From positions 1 to 64,000 of the forward strand of contig NZ_JACMIA010000002.1 of the NCBI RefSeq assembly GCF_014252955.1: 64,000 bases of DNA, written 5' to 3'. The notes under the pieces were generated by a model that did no database searches, was not told where the DNA came from, and was given only the letters and a program-made list of their open reading frames with translations. Source of the stretch: Stappia sp. 28M-7 (lineage in GTDB: Bacteria > Pseudomonadota > Alphaproteobacteria > Rhizobiales > Stappiaceae). Both the position numbers and the translations under genes were made by a program. Shown here in pieces: positions 53,967 to 63,781 of the stretch (the stretch's first letter is position 1; the number at the start of each line of letters is the position of its first letter).

Positions 53967-56333
53967 TCAATGTGATTTCTGCGAGTGTCCGGCGTGAAGC
54001 GGCACCTGGCCTGCCTGCGCATCGCCCTGACCGCCGCCGCTGGCGGACCCACTCTTGCCCGCACCAATACCTTCCAGCCGCGTTCGTTTCAGCAGCAGCG
54101 CGTTGACCGCCACCAGCGCGGAGCTGCCCGACATGGCAAGCGCTGCCACGGCGGGGCTGATGATCAACGGATAAAACACCCCTGCCGCCATCGGAAAGGC
54201 GACCACGTTGTAAGCCACGGCCCAGAACAGGTTCTGGTGCATCTTGCGCAAGGTGGCGCGCGACAACTCGATGGCCCCCACGACATCGTAGGGATCGCTT
54301 TTCATCAGCACGACATCGGCGCTTTCCATCGCCACGTCGGTGCCCGCACCGATGGCAAATCCGACATCGGCCTGGGTCAACGCGGGTGCGTCGTTGACAC
54401 CGTCACCGACCATGCCGACGCGTCTGCCCTGGGCCTGAAGCTCTTTCACCTTCTCGGCCTTCTGGCCCGGAAGAACATCTGCCAGCACAATGTCGATGCC
54501 CAGCTCGGCCGCGATCCGCCGTGCGGTGCCTTCGTTGTCGCCGGTCAGCATCGCCACCTCGACCCCGCGTTCGCGCAGCTTGGCCACGGCGGCCACCGCA
54601 CTTGGGCGCGGCGCATCGGCGATGGCGATAAGGCCCAGCATCCGGCCCGCTTGCGCCACATGCACGACCGTACGACCCTCGCCCTTCAGGCGCTCGGCCT
54701 CGGCTGTCAGGGTGCCAACGTCGATGCCCTCCTCGTCCATCAGCCGCCGGTTCCCGACCAGCACGGTTTCGCCTGCGATCTCGGCGCGCGCGCCCCGGCC
54801 TTCGAGGTTGAGGAACCCGGCCATCTGCGGCACGTCCAGGTCGGCGGCGCGCTCGACAATGGCCAGGGCCAGCGGGTGGTCGGAACCGCGATCGACCGCC
54901 GCCGCGGCCCGCAACGCATCATCTTCGGTGCTGCCCTCACCGGACACCACCTCGACCACGCGCGGCTGGCCCATGGTCAGGGTGCCGGTCTTGTCGAAAA
55001 CGATCACATCGAGCTTGGTCGCGTCTTCCAGCGCGCCCGCGTTCTTGAACAGGATGCCGTGCTGCGCCCCCAGCCCGGTGCCGACCATCACCGCCATCGG
55101 CGTGGCCAGCCCCAGCGCATCGGGACAGGCGATCACGAAAACGGTAATGGTCAGCGTCAGCGCGAAGAGCAGCGGCGAGCCGATCCACCAGAACCACACC
55201 GCGAATGTCGCAAGCCCGATCACGATGGCGATCAGGACCAGCCATTGCGAGGCGCGGTCGGCCAGAAGTTGCGCAGGGGCCTTGGAGTTCTGCGCCTCCT
55301 GCACCAGCTTGACGATCTGCGCCAGCGCAGTGTCGGCCCCGACCTTGGTGGCACGGTAGCGGAAGCTGCCGCTCTTGTTGATCGTGGCGCCGATCACGGT
55401 GTCGCCCACGGCCTTGTTCACCGGCATGGATTCGCCCGTCAGCATGGATTCGTCCACCAGCGACGTGCCTTCGATGACCTCGCCATCGACGGGGATCTTG
55501 TTGCCGGGCCGGATCAGCACGATCTCGCCCTGCAGCACCTCGGAGGTGGGCACCTCGACCTCCTGCCCGTCGCGGATGACGGTCGCCATCGGCGGCGCAA
55601 GATCAAGAAGCGCCCGGATCGCAGCCGAAGCGCCGGCGCGCGCGCGCATCTCCAGCCAGTGGCCCAGCAGGATGAAGACCAGCAGCACCGCCACGGCCTC
55701 GTAGAACTGCACGCCGGGAAAGAAAAAGGTCGAGCCGACGCTGAACACATAGCCCGTGCCGACCGACAGCACGACCAGCACTGCCATGTTCAGGATGCCG
55801 TTGCGCAGCGCCCGCCAGGCGGCGACGAAGAACGGCCAGCTTGGCCAGATGATCGCGGCACTGCCCAGAAAGAACAGCCACAGGTCCAGCCTCAAACCGA
55901 AAGGCGGCGCGGGCGGCGTGAACATGCCCCCCATCGGCGAATAGATGAAGATCGGGACGGTGAACAGCAGCGCCACCCAGAAGCGGTTGCGCATGTCGCG
56001 GACCATGTCGGCCATGTCCATGCCGCCGCCGTGGCCCATCTCATGCGCCATTGCATCATGGCCGGCGGATGCATCCCCTTTGGGCATCTGGTGGTCCGCA
56101 TGGCAGACGTGGTTCGGAACCCGCTCCCCGGCGCAGTGAAACCCGCAGGTTTGAATTGTGCGCTGCAGCGTCTCTTCGCTGACCGCCGCTTCGTCGTAAT
56201 GTACTGTCACGCTTGCCGATGCCGGGTTCGCTTCGGCGCGGTGCACGCCGTCCAGAGCTGACAAATGGCGTTCGACCGCGAGATGATCGAGTTCCTCGAA
56301 TAGCCCGCCGACTTCAAGGTTCAGTGTCTTCAA
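53967..56333 (-). CDS. Copper-type P1B ATPase with CPD membrane motif
   Basis: About 788 residues. TTG start at 56333, after AGGAGCC; a longer ATG at 56414 would lie within the promoter and is rejected. An N-terminal metal domain lacks CxxC (GLFEELD instead), then a Met/His-rich linker. TGES, DKTGTLT, SDHPLA and GDGVND are normal. Membrane helix 6 has [10 protein letters not shown] where CopA has CPC and CopB CPH; helices 7-8 carry YN-x4-P and M-x2-SS, the Cu(I) signature. Copper is inferred. Drives the arc operon region from one promoter. Specific substrate not certain. Confidence 0.88.
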   Translation of the reverse strand: MKTLNLEVGGLFEELDHLAVERHLSALDGVHRAEANPASASVTVHYDEAAVSEETLQRTIQTCGFHCAGERVPNHVCHADHQMPKGDASAGHDAMAHEMGHGGGMDMADMVRDMRNRFWVALLFTVPIFIYSPMGGMFTPPAPPFGLRLDLWLFFLGSAAIIWPSWPFFVAAWRALRNGILNMAVLVVLSVGTGYVFSVGSTFFFPGVQFYEAVAVLLVFILLGHWLEMRARAGASAAIRALLDLAPPMATVIRDGQEVEVPTSEVLQGEIVLIRPGNKIPVDGEVIEGTSLVDESMLTGESMPVNKAVGDTVIGATINKSGSFRYRATKVGADTALAQIVKLVQEAQNSKAPAQLLADRASQWLVLIAIVIGLATFAVWFWWIGSPLLFALTLTITVFVIACPDALGLATPMAVMVGTGLGAQHGILFKNAGALEDATKLDVIVFDKTGTLTMGQPRVVEVVSGEGSTEDDALRAAAAVDRGSDHPLALAIVERAADLDVPQMAGFLNLEGRGARAEIAGETVLVGNRRLMDEEGIDVGTLTAEAERLKGEGRTVVHVAQAGRMLGLIAIADAPRPSAVAAVAKLRERGVEVAMLTGDNEGTARRIAAELGIDIVLADVLPGQKAEKVKELQAQGRRVGMVGDGVNDAPALTQADVGFAIGAGTDVAMESADVVLMKSDPYDVVGAIELSRATLRKMHQNLFWAVAYNVVAFPMAAGVFYPLIISPAVAALAMSGSSALVAVNALLLKRTRLEGIGAGKSGSASGGGQGDAQAGQVPLHAGHSQKSH

Positions 56334-56392
56334 TGTTGGCTCCTGTCGATTTTGTTGCGATCGGGATCGACCGCTTGGATGTTTGAGTGATA

Positions 56393-56418
56393 GACGCGGC
56401 CCGGCTTCAGTCATTACA
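56393..56418 (-). promoter_or_regulatory. ECF-type promoter 6 (P-ATPase and arc unit)
   Basis: Minus strand TGTAATG-N15-CGTC, 60 bp before the TTG start. It overlaps the ATG at 56414, so that codon cannot be a start from this promoter. Confidence 0.8.
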
Positions 56419-56503
56419 CTGGCAGATGGGCGGAATTGGCCGGACGGCGGCCGCTGGGCGTTTCCATCGTCTCAGATCACGAGGTATGGGGCAAATCCGG
56501 TTG

Positions 56504-56529
56504 CGTAACGATGTGTCTCGTTCAGCGTC
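56504..56529 (+). promoter_or_regulatory. ECF-type promoter 7 (patatin gene)
   Basis: Plus strand CGTAACG-N15-CGTC, 35 bp before the TTG start, back-to-back with promoter 6. Confidence 0.75.
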
Positions 56530-56564
56530 AATTCTGAAAGAGACATTGAAATGGAGACAAGACA

Positions 56565-57467
56565 TTGACGGGGCTCGCAAAGCCGAGCGGCAAGACCCAC
56601 AAATCCTTCGCCCTTGTGTTCAGTGGCGGCGCTAGGGGTCTTTCTCATGCGGGTGTGCTACGCGCGCTGATCTCCCGAGGCTTTGTGCCGAGCGCAATCG
56701 TAGGGGTATCCATGGGTGCGGTTGCGGGCGCCACCTACGCACTGAATGACAATTGGTTCGACGCACTGGTAGACGTGGATACCAGCGGGTTTCCGGCAAC
56801 TCCGGACTTTCGCCTGCCCGGTCTGGCCGCAAGAATGAGGGGCCTTCGGACCGCTCTGCTTGCCGCGCAGGACATGTACTTCGGCTGGGGGGTTGGCGCG
56901 CGTACCGAGTCATGGGGCCGCAGCGTCCTGTCCGGCCTGACGCAGGGCAAAAACCTGGAGGATGGCCGCATCCCGGTGTTCGTCTGCGCAACCGACATGC
57001 TGACCGGCACACGTGTGGTCCTTGGCAAGGGGCGTGCCACGGATTACGTCTATGCCAGCGCGGCGCTTGCCGGGATATTGCCGCCCCTGGTCGATGGACC
57101 GCATGTGCTGATGGACGGGGCCTATGCCGACATAGCGCCGGTCGATGTTGCAAGGGCAACAGGTGCAGAGGTCGTGATCGCCGTGGACCCAAGCCAGCGC
57201 GAAAACGCGGTTGGCCCGAAAAACGGCATGCAGGCGATGCTGCGATCCATAGAAATCTGCCAGTATGAACATGCACGGCTTCGGTTCGATCAGGCGGATC
57301 TGGTGAACCGGCCCGCGTTTCGCCAGACCATCGGGACGCTTGAATTTTCGCTGAAACGGCACTGCATCGCCGCGGGGGCCGTAGCCATGCGCCGCGCTTA
57401 TGGTGAAATGGAGGCGTTGCTTAATCCCGGAAAGGCGGAGCGGTTGGCCGGCTCAATTACAGGATAA
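56565..57467 (+). CDS. Patatin-like phospholipase
   Basis: 300 residues. Ser-Asp dyad hydrolase: oxyanion GGARGLSHAG, nucleophile elbow GVSMGAVAG, and DGAYAD motif. It cleaves acyl chains from membrane lipids; cytosolic, no signal peptide. TTG start at 56565 with GGAGA upstream. Its ECF-type promoter and companions (PLD, Cfa) suggest lipid remodelling. Confidence 0.93.
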   Translation: MTGLAKPSGKTHKSFALVFSGGARGLSHAGVLRALISRGFVPSAIVGVSMGAVAGATYALNDNWFDALVDVDTSGFPATPDFRLPGLAARMRGLRTALLAAQDMYFGWGVGARTESWGRSVLSGLTQGKNLEDGRIPVFVCATDMLTGTRVVLGKGRATDYVYASAALAGILPPLVDGPHVLMDGAYADIAPVDVARATGAEVVIAVDPSQRENAVGPKNGMQAMLRSIEICQYEHARLRFDQADLVNRPAFRQTIGTLEFSLKRHCIAAGAVAMRRAYGEMEALLNPGKAERLAGSITG

Positions 57468-57828
57468 AAAACTGGATCAGTGCTTTGAAACGAACAGTGC
57501 GACATCCCTGTTAATGACACCAGCTTCGCGGCTTGCACAGTTTTTTTGTAGTTGCGCCGTCGGTCGACGGATGTCGGTTCCGGGGCAAGGGTGCCCGATC
57601 CTGCGAAGTGGATGAATGAATTCCAACTGAAGCGCAGATTTGCGCTTGGGTGCGCTTCAGAATTTTGGATCACAATCGCTGCAGCCGTAGGTCTGCGCCA
57701 CTTCGCTTTCTAGAAATATTTCGCGGTTGGAAAGTTGGATCCTACATAGAAGAAGACCAGGTCGAAAATTGGACTCATCCGAACCACTAGCGCCAGGCTT
57801 GCGAACTAACAGTTTATCATAATTCCAA
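57468..57828. other. 360-bp intergenic stretch
   Basis: Between patatin and the DMT gene, which converge here. I see no gene, no promoter of the island type and no clear terminator. A TTTTTTTGTAG run near 57540 and repeated TTGGATC words are all that stands out. Confidence 0.6.
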
Positions 57829-58809
57829 TCAGCATGGATATGTGCTGTATCCGCTGAATTCCTTTCCCTTTTCCTTGGCTCTCTTCTCGCCGACTTGATG
57901 CGCCCAAGCCACCATAAGGATACCGCCGAGAACGAAGGCGAAGCCCACCACGTGAATCCAGTAGAATGGATCGCCAAGCCAGATGTAGGAAACAACCAGA
58001 CCGCTTGCCGGCATGACGCCCATGAAGCCGGAGGCGATGCTGGCCCGCACGCGCGCCAATCCCGCGAACCACAGCATGGTCCCGATGCCGAAAGGGCCGA
58101 TACCCCACCATAAAAGCGCGATCCAGTGTTCGAGCGTCGGCCCTGAAAAGTCGAAGTTGGCCGCCTGATAAAGACCTGGAATCGCGAAAAGCAGTGTCGC
58201 AATCCACGCCGCCAACGGTATGAGCAGGACCGGCCTCACCTGTTTTGTCGCCTTCTTGGCAAAGAGCGAATAGGCCGTGGCACTGCAGACGGCACCGAAA
58301 ACGAGCAGGCTGCCGAGAACCATCGTCGAAAGGCTTTGCGCCTGCAGCGACTCGCCCGAGAGATTGATGATCACAACGCCAGAGACAGACAACGCAACCG
58401 CGATCAGCTTGCGGGGGCCCAGTCGGTCGCCCAGGAAAACGGCGGCACCGACCGCAACAGCGGCAGGACTGAGGCTCATCACCATCGCGCCAATGACCCC
58501 GCTCACCATTTTCATTCCGGTCATCAGAAAGAGGCTGAAAGCGACCAGTCCGATCGACCCGATACCTGCGATGAGCAGCCAGTTGCTCTTGCTGATTTCA
58601 TGGAGTTCCTTCCGATAGGCGATCAGCAGTGGAGTGGTCAGTATCGCTGCCGCCAGCAGTCGCAGAAACGGCGCCAGAAACAAGGGGAACTCGGCGGTGA
58701 CGATCTTCGCAGTCGGCGTTCCACTTCCGAAGAACGCCATGCCAAGGAAGAGCGTCGCAAAAACGCCCAACCGGGTCATCCAACCGGAATCTTCAAGCAA
58801 ATCTCGCAT
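57829..58809 (-). CDS. EamA/DMT-family transporter
   Basis: 326 residues with about ten membrane helices in two EamA repeats (FGSGTPTAK-IVTAEFPLFLAPF first; SATAYSLFAKKA second), then a charged tail AKEKGKEF. Unlike the other DMT gene at 44 kb, no ECF-type promoter lies before it. Substrate unknown. Confidence 0.9.
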   Translation of the reverse strand: MRDLLEDSGWMTRLGVFATLFLGMAFFGSGTPTAKIVTAEFPLFLAPFLRLLAAAILTTPLLIAYRKELHEISKSNWLLIAGIGSIGLVAFSLFLMTGMKMVSGVIGAMVMSLSPAAVAVGAAVFLGDRLGPRKLIAVALSVSGVVIINLSGESLQAQSLSTMVLGSLLVFGAVCSATAYSLFAKKATKQVRPVLLIPLAAWIATLLFAIPGLYQAANFDFSGPTLEHWIALLWWGIGPFGIGTMLWFAGLARVRASIASGFMGVMPASGLVVSYIWLGDPFYWIHVVGFAFVLGGILMVAWAHQVGEKRAKEKGKEFSGYSTYPC

Positions 58810-59018
58810 CGTTGACTCCTTTCGTCATGGGCTTCAGCAGTCCTTCCGTGGGTACTTGGCTTGCTCTTCTGCCATTCATGGCCACTGTTGTCACGGGTCG
58901 CTGGCCCGGGCCTGACATTGGTGCGGGGGCCGCGAAAGCCCAGTTTGTCTCGCACCCTTGCCCCGTTTGGGGCGAACGTGGCACTCGCGGTTGCATCCGC
59001 TGCGGTCGCTCTCAAGTC

Positions 59019-59037
59019 GTGACGCTCCTGGCGTCAC
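59019..59037 (-). terminator. Hairpin after nuoN
   Basis: GTGACGC and GCGTCAC with a 5-nt loop, 16 bp after the nuoN stop on the minus strand. No T-run, so Rho-independent ending is uncertain. The rest of the gap to 58810 shows no gene. Confidence 0.4.
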
Positions 59038-59052
59038 AATCGCCCGTTTGAT

Positions 59053-60411
59053 TCAGCCGGGAAAGACCCCCGCGAACAGCCCCATCAGCGCCGTGACCAG
59101 CGCGGTCGCCCCGAGCACGACAAGCAACGGCAGCGCGACCTCCGCCCGAACCGCTTCGCTTTCGCCCGCCTGATACATCGGCACTACGATGCGTAGATAG
59201 ACCGCAAGCGCCAGCACGCTGTTGAGGATGCCGATCACCGCCAGCCAAAGGTAGCCCGCCTCGATCGCGGCTCCGAACAGCAGCACCTTGCCGACAAAGC
59301 CGAAGAGCGGCGGAATCCCGGTGAGCGACAGCAGGAACACGACCATGGCCACGCCGATCACCGGGCGCGCGCGGCCGAACCCCTTGAAATCGTCCAGATC
59401 GCGCCCCGCGACCATGATGACGGCAAAAGCCCCGAGGTTCATCGCCACATAGGCCGCGCCGAACACGATCACCGAAGGCAGCGCCAGCGCGCTGGAGCCA
59501 AGCGCCACGATCCCCAGCAGGAAATAGCCCGCCTGCGCCACCGAGGAATAGGCCAGCAGCCGCACCACATTGCTCTGCACCAGGGCCGCCAGGTAGCCGA
59601 ATGTCATCGTCACCGCCGCGATCAGCGCGACGACGACGGGCCAGCCGGTAGCGACCGGCAGATCGCGCAGCACCTGCGCGAAGGCAAAAATCGCGGCCAC
59701 CTTGGTGATGACCGACAGGAACGCCGCGACCGAGACCGGGGCGCCGTCATAGGCGTCGGGTGCCCAGAACTGGAACGGCACCAGCGCCGCCTTGTAGCCC
59801 AGCCCGATCAGCACCGCGACCAGCCCCGCCAGGGCAATCAGCGGCTTGCCATCGAGCGCACCAAGCTCGGAAAAAAGCGTCGACCCGGCCCCGCCGAACC
59901 AGAAGGTCAGCCCGTAGATCATCACCGATCCGGTGACGGCGCCGAAGACCAGGTATTTCATCGCCGCCTCGGTCGCGGCATCGTCGCGCGGCCAGGCCAC
60001 CATCGCGAAGGATCCCAGCCCCGTCAGCACCACACCAAGGACCAGCAGCATCATGTCGCCACCGCCCGCCAGCATCAGCGCCCCCAGGGTCACAAGGCAA
60101 AGCAGCGTGTAAATGCTGCCCTCGCGGTCCTGCCCGGCAATCTCGGCCCGCGTCATCAGAAGCGCCAGCGCGGTGCCTGGCAGCAGGATCAGCTTGGCCC
60201 AGCCCGACAGCAGATCGACTCGGTAGGTGCCGCCAAAGACGCTGGTGTCGGCCTCCAGCAGCGGCCACGTCAGCGCGGTGGACAGGCCCAGCCCGATCAG
60301 CCCGAACGCCAGCGCCAGACGCGGCGCGCGCAGCATCTCGGCCACCAGCATGACCACGACCGTGGAGGCCAGCAGCAGCTCGGGAAACAGAAATGACAGG
60401 TCACGCGCCAT
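59053..60411 (-). CDS. nuoN: NADH-quinone oxidoreductase subunit N
   Basis: Proton-pumping membrane subunit of complex I. 452 residues, about 14 helices; the antiporter-like motif region VPFQFWAPDAYDGAP and the LRLLAYSSVAQAG-like RLLAYSSVAQAGYF are present. Last of the run; the ATG shares a base with the nuoM stop. Confidence 0.95.
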   Translation of the reverse strand: MARDLSFLFPELLLASTVVVMLVAEMLRAPRLALAFGLIGLGLSTALTWPLLEADTSVFGGTYRVDLLSGWAKLILLPGTALALLMTRAEIAGQDREGSIYTLLCLVTLGALMLAGGGDMMLLVLGVVLTGLGSFAMVAWPRDDAATEAAMKYLVFGAVTGSVMIYGLTFWFGGAGSTLFSELGALDGKPLIALAGLVAVLIGLGYKAALVPFQFWAPDAYDGAPVSVAAFLSVITKVAAIFAFAQVLRDLPVATGWPVVVALIAAVTMTFGYLAALVQSNVVRLLAYSSVAQAGYFLLGIVALGSSALALPSVIVFGAAYVAMNLGAFAVIMVAGRDLDDFKGFGRARPVIGVAMVVFLLSLTGIPPLFGFVGKVLLFGAAIEAGYLWLAVIGILNSVLALAVYLRIVVPMYQAGESEAVRAEVALPLLVVLGATALVTALMGLFAGVFPG

Positions 60412-61871
60412 CAGAATTGCAGCGCCCGCATCGTCGCGTCGATCATGTTAAGCAACCACGATGGCGCGACCCCGATCACGATGATGAGGACAAGCAGCGG
60501 CACGATGGCCAGCATCTCGCCCCGGTCGAGATCGGGCATCGCCGCCCATTTCTCGTTCCGCTCGCCCAGGAATACCGCCGCGATGGCGCGCAGATACAGC
60601 CCCGCCGTCACCACGATGGCGATGATCGCGACGATGGCCCAGGGCTGCGCGTTCAGCGTGGCCAGGAAAATCTGGAACTCGGCCGGGAAATGCGCCAATC
60701 CGGGCAGCCCCAACGAGGCGAAGGCCGATAGGATAAATGCCCAGCCCAGCCACGGCACCTGCCCCAGCAACCCCCCGAAATCCGCCATCTCGCGGCTATG
60801 GGCGCGCGACTGCAACATGCCGACAAGGAAGAACAGCGCCCCGGTGACGATGCCGTGGCTGACCATCTGCAAGGTGGCCCCATTGAGCGCAACCGCCCGG
60901 AGATCGGGGTCCAGCGTCAGCGCCGCCACCGCCACGCCGATCACCACATAACCCATGTGGTTGACCGAGGTGTAGGCGATCATCTTCTTCAGATCCGACT
61001 GCGCCAGCGCCACGAAAGCCCCGTAAAGGGCGCTGAACACGCCGAAGGCCAGCACCACCAGACCGGCCCGCGCAAAGGCGTCGGGCGTCATCTGCAAGGC
61101 GAAGCGCACGAGGCCATAGGTGCCGAATTTCAGCATCACGCCGGCCAGGATGACGCTGCCGACGGTCGGGGCCTGCACATGGGCCGCCGGCAGCCAGGTA
61201 TGCACCGGAAAGGACGGGATCTTGACCGCGAAGGTGAACAGCATCGCGACCAGCGCCAGCATCGCGGCCAGCCCGGTCAGCGGCGGGGTCTCGATCCACA
61301 GACGCATGTCGAAACTGCCGGTGGCCAGATAGAGCCCGATGATCGCCAGCAACAGCGGCAGCGAGCCCAGAAGCGTGTAGATGAAGAACATCAACCCGGC
61401 GCGCTGGCGCTCCTCATAGCCCCAGCCGACGATCATGAAATACATGCCCACCAACGACACCTCGAAGAAGACGTAGAACAGGAGCGCATCCAGTGCCGCG
61501 AAGGTGCCGATAGAGGCGGTCTCCAGCATCAGCATCAGCGCGACAAAGACCGCCGGACGGTCGGTGATCCGCGCGGCATAGATCGCCGACAGGAAGAACA
61601 GCAGCGAGGTCAGCAGGATCAGCGGCAGGCTTAGCCCGTCGACGCCAACCCGGTAGGCCGCGCCGATGGCCGGAATCCATGCGATCTCCTCGACCTGCGC
61701 GAAACCGCCCGGCAGCGTGCCCCGCGCCCAGATGGCCAGCGTCACAAGGAAGGTCAGCCCGGTCGTGGCGATGGAAACGCCATGGGCGACGCGGGCCGAT
61801 TTGTTTGGCAGCACCATCAGCAGCAATCCACCCAGGAGCGGCAGAAAGACGGAGATCGAGAGAAGCGGCAT
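60411..61871 (-). CDS. nuoM: NADH-quinone oxidoreductase subunit M
   Basis: Antiporter-like complex I subunit, 486 residues. FEVSLVGMYFMIVGWGYEERQ, KIPSFPVHTWLPAAHVQAPT and KKMIAYTSVNHMGYV are characteristic. 14 bp after nuoL. Confidence 0.96.
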   Translation of the reverse strand: MPLLSISVFLPLLGGLLLMVLPNKSARVAHGVSIATTGLTFLVTLAIWARGTLPGGFAQVEEIAWIPAIGAAYRVGVDGLSLPLILLTSLLFFLSAIYAARITDRPAVFVALMLMLETASIGTFAALDALLFYVFFEVSLVGMYFMIVGWGYEERQRAGLMFFIYTLLGSLPLLLAIIGLYLATGSFDMRLWIETPPLTGLAAMLALVAMLFTFAVKIPSFPVHTWLPAAHVQAPTVGSVILAGVMLKFGTYGLVRFALQMTPDAFARAGLVVLAFGVFSALYGAFVALAQSDLKKMIAYTSVNHMGYVVIGVAVAALTLDPDLRAVALNGATLQMVSHGIVTGALFFLVGMLQSRAHSREMADFGGLLGQVPWLGWAFILSAFASLGLPGLAHFPAEFQIFLATLNAQPWAIVAIIAIVVTAGLYLRAIAAVFLGERNEKWAAMPDLDRGEMLAIVPLLVLIIVIGVAPSWLLNMIDATMRALQF

Positions 61872-61885
61872 GAATTGGTCTTTCT

Positions 61886-63781
61886 TCAGGAGGATATCGG
61901 TAAGATCAGCAGCACCGCCGCGATAACGGCAATGCCCATGACGGTCAGGGCGAGTTCGCGGTGGATGAGCCCGCTTTGCAGCAGGCGCAGGCGGCGACCG
62001 GCGGCGATTGTCCGGTCGACAAGGCCGAAGATCAGCCCGTCGATGCCGTTTGTGTCGGTGGTCTCTGCGCGGTCGCCCAGGCGCAGGTTCAACCGGCCCA
62101 GATCGAGGGTCGCGGCGTAAAGGCCGTTCTCGGACCGCTCGACGCGGGATGCGGTGCCAAGGCTCAGGACGCGCACAAGGCCAAGCTGCGCGGCCAGCAG
62201 GTGCCGTTCAAACCGCTCGCAGGCGGCGGCGATGGCGAGTGTCGGGCGCAGCACCAGCCCGTCCATCCCGCCCGCAACGGCAAAGCCGCGCTGCGCCCAG
62301 GGCAGAACCGGCCCCATCAGGCGGGCGGGTGTCACGAACCAGCCCAGCACCAGGCCGCTCAGCGCCGCCACAAGCCCGAGGATCATGGCGGTTCCTTCCG
62401 GCGGCAGTTCGGCCTCCAGCAGGTGCTCCAGCGGCACGAAGGTGAACCCAAGCCCCGCCACCAGCGCCGTCAGCACCGCCATGCCCGCAGACATCCAGCC
62501 CATGCCCCTGCCGGAAACGGGCTGCGCCTCGCCCCACCACAGCACCCGCAGCGCCCGCGCCATATAGGCGCCGGTCAGCACCGTGCCCGCCAGCGCCAGT
62601 GGCGCGAGCCATACGACCCCGGGGGCCGCCAGCGCGGCGGCAAGGATCGCGTCCTTGGAAAAGAACCCCGCCAGCGGAGGGATCCCCGCCAGCGCCAAAG
62701 CAGCAATGCCGAAACCGGCCAGCACCAGCGGTCGTGCCCGGCCCGCGCCCGCGACCGCATCCATGTCGGTGCTGTCGCGATCATGCTGGAACACACCCGC
62801 CCCCAGAAAAAGCGTGCTCTTGATCGCCGCGTGGGCGATCAGGTGCAGCAGCGCCGCCACCGGCACCCCCGCGCCAATGGCCAGTAGCATCAGCCCGTAC
62901 TGGCTGGAGGTCGAGGCCGCCAGCAGCCGTTTCAGATCCCGCTCGGCCAGCGCGATCAAACCGGCAACGACGGCGGTGACGCCGCCGACCAGTCCGATTG
63001 CCAGCAAGGCCCCGCCGGGCAGCATCGGCGCCACCCGGATCAGCAGGATCGCCCCCGCCGCCACCAGCGTCGCGGAATGCAGCAGTGCCGAAACCGGCGT
63101 CGGCCCTGCCATGGCGCGCTGCAACCAGTCCTGCAACGGCACCTGCGCCGATTTGCCCATCGCGCCCACCAGCAACAACAATCCGGCCACCAGCGCCGGT
63201 GTGCCGGTGATCGCCAATGTGGCCGAAATCTCCGAGCTGCCGGCCCAGCCGATCAGCACGAAAATCCCCAGATAAAGGCCCAGATCGGCGCTGCGGGTAT
63301 ACAGAAACGCCCGTGTCGCGGCACTGGGCACGCCGTCACGCCCATGCCAGAAGCCGATCAGCAGATAGCTGGAAAAGCCGATCAATTCCCACGCCGCCAG
63401 CACGGTGATCCAGTCGCCCGCCAGCACCAGCGCCTGCATCGCCGCGACGAACAGCAGCACGATGCCGAAAAAGCGCGGCCTTTCGGGGTCGCTGCGCATG
63501 TACCCGACGGCATAGACCAGCACACAGGCCGCCACCGTCGCCACCATAGCCGAAAACACCGCCGTCAGCGGCACCGCGACCAGCCGCAGGGGCTTCTGCG
63601 GCAGGCCCGGCAGGACCAGGTGCACCGCATCGCCCGCGACGGCCCCCGCAAGGGTGCCCATCGCCGCCAGAAACCCGATGCCGACGCCGACGAGCGCAAT
63701 CGCTTCGGGTGCGCGCCGCAGCACGAGCTCCGCCAGGCCCGCCAGCAGCGGCGCAAGGATGATGAGCGCCAGCATCGTCAT
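61886..63781 (-). CDS. nuoL: NADH-quinone oxidoreductase subunit L
   Basis: Largest antiporter-like complex I subunit, 631 residues. WELIGFSSYLLIGFWHGRD, KSAQVPLQDWLQRAMAGPTPV and LKRLLAASTSSQYG are characteristic. The start overlaps the nuoK stop (ATGA at 63778-63781). The long lateral helix and C-terminal region are present. Confidence 0.96.
   Translation of the reverse strand: MTMLALIILAPLLAGLAELVLRRAPEAIALVGVGIGFLAAMGTLAGAVAGDAVHLVLPGLPQKPLRLVAVPLTAVFSAMVATVAACVLVYAVGYMRSDPERPRFFGIVLLFVAAMQALVLAGDWITVLAAWELIGFSSYLLIGFWHGRDGVPSAATRAFLYTRSADLGLYLGIFVLIGWAGSSEISATLAITGTPALVAGLLLLVGAMGKSAQVPLQDWLQRAMAGPTPVSALLHSATLVAAGAILLIRVAPMLPGGALLAIGLVGGVTAVVAGLIALAERDLKRLLAASTSSQYGLMLLAIGAGVPVAALLHLIAHAAIKSTLFLGAGVFQHDRDSTDMDAVAGAGRARPLVLAGFGIAALALAGIPPLAGFFSKDAILAAALAAPGVVWLAPLALAGTVLTGAYMARALRVLWWGEAQPVSGRGMGWMSAGMAVLTALVAGLGFTFVPLEHLLEAELPPEGTAMILGLVAALSGLVLGWFVTPARLMGPVLPWAQRGFAVAGGMDGLVLRPTLAIAAACERFERHLLAAQLGLVRVLSLGTASRVERSENGLYAATLDLGRLNLRLGDRAETTDTNGIDGLIFGLVDRTIAAGRRLRLLQSGLIHRELALTVMGIAVIAAVLLILPISS

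Noticed and set aside
56334-56414. ATG at 56414 as the start of the P-ATPase
   Set aside because: It lies within the ECF-type promoter; the added residues show no similarity, while TTG at 56333 has AGGAG at good distance.
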